From contig JASFXZ010000037.1 in NCBI GenBank assembly GCA_032209605.1, positions 2,294,001-2,358,000 on the forward strand: a stretch of DNA of 64,000 nt, given 5' to 3'. This stretch comes from Mactromeris polynyma. Taxonomy: Eukaryota; Mollusca; Bivalvia; Venerida; Mactridae. A program made the translations under genes and the position numbers. This document shows, piece by piece, positions 10,875-21,246 of this stretch (within the stretch, counting starts at the first letter, position 1; every line of letters starts with the position of its first letter). The notes below the pieces were generated by a model. That model was not told where the DNA came from, did no database searches, and saw nothing but the letters and a program-made list of their open reading frames with translations.

Positions 10875-13854
10875 CTGAAAATATACAGCCCAAGTACACA
10901 ATTATACAGGGGCAAATTTTACATATTGTTTTTGTAATGGGGCTCACATACACAGCCAAAGACGTAGAGGAAATGAACTACAGCAGATATAGGTAAACCA
11001 AGGTTTTGAAAGCACACTGTCTATGTTGACAACTGACAAAAACAATGAAGGATATAAAAATAAATTACTTATTTCCTATTCTCACGACTTTTAGTATAGA
11101 ATGAATATAGAATTTACCAAAACAAATTTGATCTGGAATTTCTGCACGCATTTTAACAAGATTTGACAGTTTTGCAAGAAATAGAAATGTCATTGTCTTT
11201 TGAATGTCATTAAACGTAAAGTGACGAGTGTTCCTAGAAGTTGTGTCAATTTTCTTCACATACTTTCAACATTTTTATGTCGACAGAAATAACAAGTCCT
11301 GAGGTCAACTGTCTGGTTTATTCTTTGGTTTGTAATGACAAGTTGTGAGATGCATGTGTTGCAATTCTGGACAATCTAAATATCTCTTCTAGAGAAATAA
11401 TCAAGTGATTTTTATGTTTTTTGCTGTGCCCAGGGATTGCCTGTCTAGACGTGGAGTAAATTAACGAGTGCAGATAAAAATGAGATTATCACACAGTTAT
11501 TGGCATCATAATTTATTCTGTGGAAGCAAACCAGCAGTATCAAACAGACCACATAGTATCCCCATCACAACTGTTTACATTTTGCTAATAGGATTTGCGC
11601 TAGTAAAGCCAGCTTGGTTGGCAACCATATGGACATACCAACTACTTCTCCTTAGAAAGTAGAACCACTGTAGAAAAATTCCAATAAGAATTGGCCATAA
11701 ACTATTTGAATCATCTGTGGCAAGACAATACAGAAATACACATGTATTTACACGTCACTCCATTTAGGTCTCACACATTCGTAAGCTAGCCCATTTCCAA
11801 TATATACTTGATTTCATATAAATCGAACTTACATTTTTTTAGAAAATGACTTACTACCAGTATACTGAAAATGTCAAAAATGAAAATGCTTTTAGTAAGT
11901 TTTATGACACTCTAAGCTGATAGAGGATGTCACCATGTCATAGTCTTAACTCAAATGTACAGCAGATGTCACCATGTCATAGTCTTAACTCAAATGTACA
12001 GCAGATGTCACCATGTCATAGTCTTAACTCAAATGTACAGCAGATGTCACCATGTCATAGCCTTAACTCAAATGTACAGCAGATGTCACCATGTCATAGT
12101 CTTAACTCAAATGTACAGCAGATGTCACCATGTCATAGTCTTAACTCAAATGTACAGCAGATGTCACCATGTCATAGTCTTAACTCAAATGTACAGCAGA
12201 TGTCACCATGTCATAGTCTTAACTCAAATGTACAGCAGTGGTCACTTTTTCCAAGCTTCCACTAAAACAGCAGTTTTCTAACCAGTATATTTTTTATGAG
12301 GTGTCAATGTTTTGTGGACATCTAAGTTTATATGCTACAATTTTTAAACACACCAACCCAGTTTATAACAACAAGACTGACTGATCAGTTTGATTGGACT
12401 TGATAATTGCCAGCACGACTACAATCAGATGTCTAGGGATACATAATTTCATACATAACGGAGCAAACCTGGTTGGTTTACTCATTATACACAGTATGTA
12501 TATGACAACCATGCATCCTGCTGAAGCCACAAGACACTAATTGTAATTGACTAATGTCATGTTTACTTAATCAACAGAAATCCTAGCACTTGCATAACCT
12601 TACAGTTGCATTAGCATTAATCAAGTACAAAACAAGATCTTTTGATAAGTAATATACCAAGGCTATATAAAAGTACACCTATACCATTTCTTGAGTATAC
12701 AACTAAATGAATCCTTGATATTGACGCCTTGCTTCCATCTATTTATCATACAGACCCAACATACTTTCCGTGGAGGGTCAGTCACACACACAACAACAAA
12801 TAACAACACACCCAATGATAAATAAAGGATGAATGTTTTATAATGAAGAAAAATCTTAAAATAGATACTATCTTTGTTTCTAAGACAAGCACAGAAGTAC
12901 TAAGTAAGTATATCTACTAAAGTCAAAAGGCCTTATGATTCAGCTTGTTTGAATTAAGTTCAATCACTTACAGTAAGACTCCCCAAAACTTTGTAAATTT
13001 GATTCTAACCTACAAATGTCCTAGTACTGCCAACAGATACAGGGAGATATTATCTGTGCTTGCAGCCAATAAATATCTTCCATCATAAAGATACATATGT
13101 AAATTTTGGATTCCCAAATCAATATGTCGCTAAAGGAAATGACTTGTCTGAGGGGATGATCAGTCGACATTGAGAGCAGCTTTCTGCACATTTAATAGGG
13201 TCAGTTGGGTTAGATGTCTAGACCAATGTTGTATCTATTTTTCAGTCGATAATGTAACCTGCAGACAGTATAAATACCCTTACAACTCAGTTTGGGAATT
13301 TGGTTCACAGGAAAAGTGACAGCATCTCGTCATTTATCACTACAATGATGTGCAGAAGTTCATATAGAATATTGATGTTATGTTTTTCAGTGTCTGGGCT
13401 AACTTATTAGCGATACTTCATTAGTTGATGGTGCTTATCGGCAGCTCGAATAGACTGATGTGGCTTCTCAGTCTGATGTACAATAACCCTTGGGGCACTG
13501 ATAGTTTTTGTCAGTCTGCACGAGGCCATTTAATGTTGGTTATTTGTGCAGAGTTCAAGACGCTAGAAAACCAATGCTTTTATTCATAGGCATCCATACT
13601 GTAAATCAGTGTGTAAAGTTACATAAAACTGAATACAGTAAAAAAGGACAATATCGTTACATAAAATCTTCTGACACTAGGTGTTCAAGACTTCATGAAA
13701 TTCCAAATAAAAAAAATATTGTTTGTTTAATTCAAACAACAAGAATGGAATGATTTCAAAATTCTCTTTACTTATTTGGTGATATCATCTACTCCAAATA
13801 GATCAGTATAATTATGTAAAATAGTACAAATATGTAAAGTATGTAATTACATAC
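10875..13854 (-). other. Intron 3 of the nuclear receptor gene
   Basis: GT-AG, phase 0, splitting helix 1 (exon 3) from helix 3 (exon 4) of the ligand-binding domain. It holds the 39-bp minisatellite at 11926-12237 and otherwise AT-rich unique-looking DNA without supported genes. Confidence 0.85.
11926..12237. repeat. Minisatellite, 39-bp unit, 8 copies
   Basis: The unit GATGTCACCATGTCATAGTC plus 19 bases repeats with a 39-bp period (GATG at 11926 and 11965). Because 39 is divisible by three, two plus-strand frames stay open as 13-residue peptide repeats. This is a consequence of the repeat and not evidence of a gene. One copy has C instead of T at CATAGCC. Confidence 0.95.
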
Positions 13855-15452
13855 CTGAAAGCTACTAGACTTGTCCATGTGCTCCGATACCAATCTGTTG
13901 ATGATACCATCCATAGATTCACTGCCTTGGTAATTCCTTAACTTATAATGCATCTCTTCCAACCTCGGCTTTAGGAACGTGAAAGTTGTGTAGAAAGAAT
14001 CATGGATTTTGTAAGTAAGTAGAGGAACAGTAAGCCTTGCTTCTTCCTCTCGGCTGATTTGAGACGCGTATCTATTTTGAACAATTGGGGCAACAACAGC
14101 GGTGTGGTGATCATTTTGGGAACCCTTCAACTTCTCCAAGCTAATCATAGACTGATACTCAGGGGAAGCAACTCTGCTAAACTCAGCTTGCATTGCCTCA
14201 TGATGGTATACGCTGTGCGGAGACCCTCGTTGGCTTAAGTCTTCAAGGTGTCTGTTTGCAGGTGAATGAGCAGCATGGTAATTCAGATGAGCAGATGAGA
14301 CAGGGATTGCAGAATATTGTGTTGCACTTGGTGACCTATCGGATGTAGAGACTGGTTGTCCATCTGAAGTATAACTTCTGGAAGATGATGAGCTGTCAGT
14401 ACTTAGGCGGGAATGTTTATACGCAACGTCTGGTTTCTCATCTTTGTTCTCAACACTGGTTGGGACATATGGACGTTTCTTTATTGGACTTCGACTGTGC
14501 TTAATACTCTCCTCTTCTTTGATTACTTTCCTTAGATCTAGACTAGTATGTTGAACAATCACAGACTTCGATGATGGGCTATTGCTACCTCGTGTGTCAG
14601 TGCCATCATGGTTATCACCATCATCATTGCTATCATGGTTGCTATTGACAGCCATGGCAGCAGCAGACGACACAAAACTGTGACTAATTGGCAAGTTGCT
14701 GAAATTGTGGTTAATTGCATTGCTACTGTTTGCTTGAGCCAACTGTTGCTGGACAATCAAATGTCTGGCTGCAGCGAGTTGTTGTTGTACGGCTAGTTGC
14801 TGGGCAACAATACTCTGCGTTGTAAACGAACTTGGACTGCTTCTTGATGCTGCTATAAGGGCAGGATCAAACATTGGTAAGTATGGTGATCTTCTGTCTT
14901 CTATGTGACCATCTTCAGTCTTGATGGCTAAAGGTGATGGGGGTAAATGGAATGGCAATTGAGACTGCATATTAAGAAGTGAGCCCATAACCTGCGCTCT
15001 GGAAGCAGTAGTGATTAAATTAAGGGGCAGTGAAGTGCGAATAGCAGAAAGTTGTGGATCTTGGTTTGTGGAGAGATTAGATTCATCAGATAGATCTAGG
15101 GGCTGATCATTATCTCTAGGTGATAGCTGGGTATGGGGTGCGTGCCCCACAAGATGACCATCATGTTTGGGGCTATCATGTCTAGGTGGTGTAGGCATAT
15201 GCCTCTGTCTTGGGTAATTAGGACCACACTCTGCTCTTTGCTTCAGCAACAACTGTAGAGCAGCAACTGACAGCTGATTTATCTCTTGCCGGTTTATATT
15301 CACGCCATTTGTGTCAAGGCCATCAATAATCTGACGAGACTCTTGGTCTGTATTAAGGCTCAGCAGACCGTGTAAAGCTTGCTCAGTTTGCTTATCCTCA
15401 ATACTACGTATTAGATCACGCATCTTTCTTGAACGTCTACCAAGTTTTGCAG
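13855..15452 (-). CDS. Nuclear receptor, large hinge exon with start of LBD
   Basis: At 1598 nt this is the largest exon; it encodes the end of codon 242 and residues 243-774. It opens with the DNA-binding-domain C-terminal extension AAKLGRRSRKMRDLIRSIED. Two LxxLL motifs follow: LHGLL (268-272) and LQLLL (307-311). PLDLS (359-363) is a textbook CtBP corepressor-binding motif. IKTE (Lys419) and IKEE (Lys553) fit the SUMO consensus. A Q-rich amphipathic stretch lies at 457-482, an acidic Asn/Asp patch at about 511-527, and Ser-rich segments with many SP sites at 560-670. The ligand-binding domain begins near residue 709 (SREEEARLTVPLL). The acceptor is TTTCAG|CTGC and the donor CAG|GTATGT. A hinge of roughly 460 residues is much longer than the usual nuclear receptor hinge and suggests a regulatory or repressor role. 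Confidence 0.93.
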
Positions 15453-15720
15453 CTGAAATAACAACATAATTATAACTCATAACAGACATAGAATAAACAG
15501 TATTTTTACCATAGATGTAATCATAACAATTATAATTAATGATGATTGAACAATGCAATTTTCAAAGGTTATATACAAAAAAATGTTAAATATATCTTGC
15601 AATCGCACATCAACAATTGCTTAGTGACATGTTGAGATGAAATCATGTTTTAATGACATTGTATAGCCAAGACAATTTTTCTGAGTCTGATCAGGAGATG
15701 GGAGAAGAGAAATTTCAGGA

Positions 15721-16338
15721 TTTAGACCCTCCTGTCTGGGAGACCACATTTAGATCCTCCTGCCTTGGAGATCACATTTAGACTGTCCAGCCTTGGAGAC
15801 CACATTTAGACTCTCCTGTCTTGGAGACCACATTTAGACTCTCCTGCCTTGGAGATCACTTTTTGACTCTCCTGCCTTGGAGATCACATTTAGACTCTCC
15901 TTCCTTGGAGACCACATTTAGATCGTCCTGTCTGGGAGACCACATTTAGACTCTCCTTCCTTGGAGACCACATTTAGATCGTCCTGCCTTGGAGACCACA
16001 TTTAGACTCTCCTGCCTTGGAGATCACTTTTTGACTCTCCTGCCTTGGAGATCACATTTTGACTCTCCTGCCTTGGAGACCACATTTAGACTCTCCTGCC
16101 TTGGAGATCACATTTAGACTCTCCTGCCTTGGAGATCACATTTTGACTCTCCTGCCTTGGAGATCACATTTTGACTCTCCTGCCTTGGAGATCACATTTA
16201 GACCCTGCTGCCTTGGTGATCACATTTAGACCCTCCTGCCTTGGTGATCACATTTAGACCCTCCTGCCTTGGTGATCACATTTAGACCCTCCTGCCTTGG
16301 TGATCACATTTAGACCCTGCTGCATTGGAGATCACATT
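15721..16338. repeat. Minisatellite, 28-bp unit, about 22 copies
   Basis: The unit ACTCTCCTGCCTTGGAGATC plus ACATTTAG varies at several places (GACC/GATC, CTTGGAG/CTGGGAG, CTTTTTGA/CATTTAGA). The variation suggests an older array than the homogeneous ones elsewhere in the window. Four consecutive units near 16205-16310 share TTGGTGATC, a local homogenisation block. Confidence 0.93.
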
Positions 16339-16479
16339 GATTCTACCCACAAACATCACAGATGACAATTGAGAGGAAAACCTGGTAAAAATAACACCAG
16401 ATATTGGATAAAGGTGATAGACCAATTTACTTCAGTGGGAATAACAATAGACATTAAGTAGAAAGTTTCGAGCAGCGAC

Positions 16480-16506
16480 ATATATACATATATATATATA
16501 TATATT
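16480..16506. repeat. (TA)n microsatellite
   Basis: An almost pure alternating TA run, interrupted once by a C. Confidence 0.9.
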
Positions 16507-17576
16507 AATGCTCAGAATTTACTAGATGTAAAATTCACAAGGTAAGTTTCCTTAAATGGAAAATTCCATCAAGTTAATAACAACATTATGAAATCATAAT
16601 TCATAAATGAAAAAAACTAACAAAATTTAGAGGCAAAAACAGGATATTGCAGTTAAATTCTGAACTTTGAACATGCTGAACAAAGTCAAGGCAAGTTCTT
16701 GACAAAAGTCAGACAAGGCCCAAGGCAACATTATCAACAATAGGAAAGGAAAGATAGCTGAAAGCAGTCCAAAACCTCTTCAGTCAAAATGTCTGGCCAA
16801 AAGACCTTTTATTTCCTGATACTGATGCCAAAATGTCAAGTATATTCTGCAACCTATGTAAGTGTTCAACTTTCACTGTAGACTGCATATTAACATTGCA
16901 AGAAAAATGGAGAAAAGTGATTTTGTATCAGTAATTGTTTTCCCTTGACAGTACTTGCTTATATCAAACGGTGTAAATGTCAGTAATTTACATTTAACAA
17001 GACCCAAGTTGTAGACCAATTTAGTCTTACCAATATAGAAACAGTTGTTATCCATATTTATTGACTTCAGACATCCATAAATAAACCCATTTTATTTGGC
17101 TGTTGACCGCACTCTATTCTATCACATACAGTCTCGCCAGGATTGATTCACTTACACTTTTCTTTCCCTAGTACAGAAACTGGGACAATTTCTCACTTTG
17201 AAACTAATTTCCCCTACCTATTCTAAATCATTATGATATCTAATTAAATAGTCTGGGAAGACTAAAATGTATCCCGTAAGATCAATCAACGCCGCCTGCG
17301 AAAACAACTTAGCCTACATTTTAGACTTTTCAATTTTCAGTGAATTATTCATTAAATTTGTTTGCTGCATGTCTCAATGCACTCTATTTTGCAGGCAATG
17401 CACATTTCATGTTGCTTGTTTTATATCTTAAATCTTCAATCAAAAGCTATCCTGAAATCAATTTTCTCTGATGAAGCATACATACATAGTTCAAGGCGGA
17501 GTATGAGAAACTAAGGTAACAGCAAACTGAGTGGAGAGAACATACCTATCAATAACATCATTTCAGTCTAAATATA

Positions 17577-18410
17577 AACAAGAGGACCACGATGGCCCTA
17601 TACCGCTCATCTGAGTACACTGCAATTTTAGCTGAATTAGATTAATGTGCCAATACATTGGTCTAGCATATTTCAAAACTGTTGTTCACATGAAGTATTT
17701 ACAACGATACAACTACTTCAAATGTGACCCAGATTTCAAGGTAGGCAATATGTTATTCCATCTATAAGGATCAAAGTCCCGCACCCTTTACAGAACGTAA
17801 TTATTTGAACAATCTTGGTAGAGGACCACAAGAGACCGACAGAAATCAAATATCAAAGGTCTAGGCCTTATGGTTTTGCACAAAAATTTCTACGTTTTCA
17901 CCTTTCAAATCTATTTTTAGCTCCTGTGACCTCCTTATGAAGCAAACCGGAAGCATTCATATAACTTTGAAAGAAGATCACCCAAGGATCATTCTAGTTA
18001 TGTTTGGTCAAAATCTACAAAGTGGTTTAGGAGGAGATGTCGTTTATAGTTTCGACTGCATACAAATAGGGAACAAGGCCTCCTGGTGGCCATGCTATTT
18101 GACAGAACTAAATTATTTATACAATCTCCTAAAAGGACTACTAGACAAGGCTGCATGACAAATATCAAAGCTTTATGCCTTTTGATTTGGACAAGAAGAT
18201 TTTCAAAGTTTACACTTTAGAAATTTAATAGTAGCTCCTGTGACCTACTTATGCGGCAGACCAAAACAACTTATGAAACTTTGAAAAGACACCCACCAAA
18301 GGATCATTCCTAAGAAGTTTGGATGAAATCCATTCAAATTTCGAAGTTTACTGCGAATTCAATGGTTTAAGAGATGTCTTTTAAATATTGACAGACGAAG
18401 TGAGCTAAAA
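17577..18410 (+). mobile_element. AACAAGAGG-type non-autonomous element (family B, copy 1)
   Basis: It begins AAACAAGAGGACCACGATGG then CCCTATACCGCTCATCTGAG and ends near GTGAGCTAAAA. The body shares TAGCTCCTGTGACCT, GATCATTC and AAGTGGTTTAGGAGGAGATG blocks with 45936-46716, and an internal part is repeated (17920-18060 versus 18230-18370). The short open frame at 17937-18158 lies inside the element and has no recognisable domain. Elements with this opening are, to my knowledge, abundant in bivalve genomes. Confidence 0.68.
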
Positions 18411-18464
18411 TGCTTGGAAATGCATACAAACAGTAGTCACTATTATATATTATATACAAGATGT

Positions 18465-19030
18465 ACTGCACAGAGGGTCACATTGAGATTGGTAAAAGGT
18501 GAGACAGGCTGCACAGAGGGCCACGTTGAGATTTGTAAAAGGTAAGACTGGCTGCATAGAGGGTCACATTGAGATTGGTAAAAGGTGAGACAGGCTGCAT
18601 AGAGGGTCACATTGAGATTGGTAAAAGGTGAGACAGGCTGCACAGAGGGTCACATTGAGATTGGTAAAAGGTGAGACAGGCTGCACAGAGGGTCACATTG
18701 AGATTGGTAAAAGGTGAGACAGGCTGCACAGAGGGTCACATTGAGATTGGTAAAAGGTGAGACAGGCTGCACAGAGGGTCACATTGAGATTGGTAAAAGG
18801 TGAGGCTGGCTGCATAGAGTGTCACATTGAGATTGGTAAAAGGTGAGACAGGCTGCATAGAGTGTCACATTGAGATTGGTAAAAGGTGAGACAGGCTGCA
18901 TAGAGGGTCACATTGAGATTGGTAAAAGGTGAGACAGGCTGCATAGAGGGTCACATTGAGATTGGTAAAAGGTGAGACAGGCTGCATAGAGGGTCACATT
19001 GAGATTGGTAAAAGGTGAGGCTGGCTGCAT
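18465..19030. repeat. Minisatellite, 43-bp unit, about 13 copies
   Basis: The unit GCTGCATAGAGGGTCACATT plus 23 bases (GAGATTGGTAAAAGGTGAGACAG) recurs with few changes (CACAGAG/CATAGAG, GAGACAG/GAGGCTG). The last copy degenerates after 19030. Confidence 0.94.
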
Positions 19031-20090
19031 GTACGGAGGATCACCATTAAGATGCGTAAACGGTAAGAAAAGACTTGCACCACAGATAGCCAGACTTTAA
19101 AGGAAAGAAAATTCTTGTTTGGATGGGTCATGTTCAATAATGTTTATTTGGTGGTTATCTTTCTACTTTTGACTAACTCATTGTCTTCAAGTACAAACAT
19201 AATGTTATTCAAAACATCCAGGAAAACGGTCTCCAAATCACTATATCTGCAAGCAGCCGAGATAATAGGATGGATCATGGAAAAAAAGCAGACAGCCTTA
19301 AAATTGTTCCCTCCTCAAATCCTAACAACGACTGCATGATCAGGTAACAGGGGAATTAAAGTCATACATTCATTTTCCACCCAAAATGATAAACAAAGGA
19401 CAATCTAAACTGGTATGAGTTTCTCAGGCTTACGACAATTTGGACCAAAGCTAGAACATTGGAACAATTTGTTTGCATGAATTGGGGTTATATGCCCCTT
19501 TTTGAACAGTATGGCAGTTAACTGACCTAACCACTGACAACTTTAAATGACTTTGGATGTATTATCTTCAGTCAATCCAAACAGACAAAAATACGCCTCA
19601 TCCAGGTTCACACCCATACCCTCCAGTGTGGCAGTCGAGTGCTCTACGGGCACAGCTTAAATCTACATTGAAATAAACAATGTATCACATATTATTGAAC
19701 AGTGGTGTAATAACCCATTAAATTCAGAGTCCTTGAGACACAATTACAAGTCCAGAACAAGACTAGGCCCAAAATTAATAAATATAATACGTTTTCACAG
19801 ACAGACTAGAAATTTATGAAATGTTTCAGTGAGTGTTATGACAAAATTTTGAAAATAATGACATTTTCATTATTAACCAAGCCTTGTAAGTATTGAATCT
19901 CAATAAACTTTGAAAGGCTGTTAATTTTTGTCTGATCAAGTACAAACCAGACAAAAGCAATCTATTTGAGAGAATCAGATACCATCTGTAAAATTGTAGA
20001 TGTATTTAAAACTTAATACTTCAATGAAATTAGAGCTTCAAGTTGTCAAGGAATGCAAAGTAATGGAGCGACTCATGAAAACATCGAGAC

Positions 20091-20602
20091 ATATCCCCAT
20101 CTCCACAAGCTGTTATACTCAGTATGCTCTTAGCCTCTAGATATAACATGTGATATATCCCCATCTCCACAAGCTGTTATACTCAGTATGCTCTTAGCCT
20201 CTAGATATAACATGTGATATATCCCCATCTCCACAAGCTGTTATACTCAGTATGCTCTAAGCCTCTAGATATAACATGTGATATATCCCCATCTCCACAA
20301 GCTGTTATACTCAGTATGCTCTAAACCTCTAGATATAACATGTGATATATCCCCATCTCCACAAGCTGTTATACTCAGTATGCTCTTAGCCTCTAGATAT
20401 AACATGTGATATATCCCCATCTCCACAAGCTGTTATACTCAGTATGCTCTTAGCCTCTAGATATAACATGTGATATATCCCCATCTCCACAAGCTGTTAT
20501 ACTCAGTATGCTCTTAGCCTCTAGATATAACATGTGATATATCCCCATCTCCACAAGCTGTTATACTCAGTATGCTCTAAGCCTCTAGATATAACATGTT
20601 TA
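20091..20602. repeat. Minisatellite, 64-bp unit, 8 copies
   Basis: The unit ATATCCCCATCTCCACAAGC plus 44 bases repeats with a 64-bp period (20091, 20155 and so on). Copies are nearly identical, differing mostly at a T/A in GCTCT(T/A)AGCC. It ends about 390 bp downstream (in transcription) of the DNA-binding-domain exon donor. Confidence 0.95.
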
Positions 20603-20988
20603 GTATCAGCCATACACCCCCATAGAGAATTGATACAGTGACGTTCTGTGACATGATTATGACTGGTCCATTACTGGATAGGACACTGGGGAACTGGATT
20701 AGGAGTTGTCTGCTCAACCCAGTCATGGTGGGTGTGAATCATGCCACAGATACACTTTTTAATTAATGCCTCCTCAAAATACACAAAATGTTTTTCCTAA
20801 TACAGAGGGCACAACAGTAATTAAATAGTTATTAAATTGTTTCTTCAAAACAGAGCCTAAATTTATTGGTATAAATCAAACTGCCATATTTAACACCATG
20901 ACTAGCATTTCAAAGTTGAATGTTTCACCTAAGTTAACCGACAACTCTGACAGGTACATTTTATTCTATTTTAACTTTATATCAATAC

Positions 20989-21246
20989 CTGAACGTGACA
21001 TTCCAAGTGCCAAACATTTCTGAAGTCGACAATACTGACATCGGTTCCTGGTCAGTATTGTAATGTCACAGTTTTTGCTGTAGAAGCACTTCTTCCGTGC
21101 TGGATCACCGACATCTTGCAGAGCACGCCGGAAGAAACCTTTACACCCTTCACATGCCAATACACCATAATGTATGCCAGACGATTTGTCACCACAAACC
21201 AGACATTTTAAGTTGTTGTTAACTGGACTTGATTTAGGACCAGGAA
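20989..21246 (-). CDS. Nuclear receptor, DNA-binding-domain exon (both zinc fingers)
   Basis: This exon encodes residues 156-241 (258 nt; two bases complete codon 156, one starts codon 242). Eight zinc-ligand cysteines are present: C170, C173, C187 and C190 in finger 1, and C209, C215, C225 and C228 in finger 2. The P-box is CEGCKG, as in NR1-type receptors that read AGGTCA half sites. [18 protein letters not shown] closes the domain. The segment between C190 and C209 is 18 residues ([18 protein letters not shown]), two or three longer than the 15-16 usual in this family. Both fingers sit in one exon, whereas many nuclear receptor genes have an intron between them. The acceptor is TTTCAG and the donor TTCAG|GTATTG. 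Confidence 0.97.

Larger units (their letters stand above)
15453..20988 (-). other. Intron 2 of the nuclear receptor gene
   Basis: GT-AG intron in phase 1, directly after the GMSRS block that ends the second zinc-finger helix. It contains three minisatellites (28, 43 and 64 bp), a TA microsatellite at 16480-16506 and an AACAAGAGG-type element at 17577-18410. No other exon is evident; the stretch 16507-17576 holds nothing recognisable. Confidence 0.85.

Noticed and set aside
11927..12281. Two overlapping plus-strand frames of over 100 residues with perfect 13-residue peptide repeats
   Set aside because: They are two reading frames of the 39-bp minisatellite, open only because 39 is a multiple of three. 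No splice sites or domain are present.
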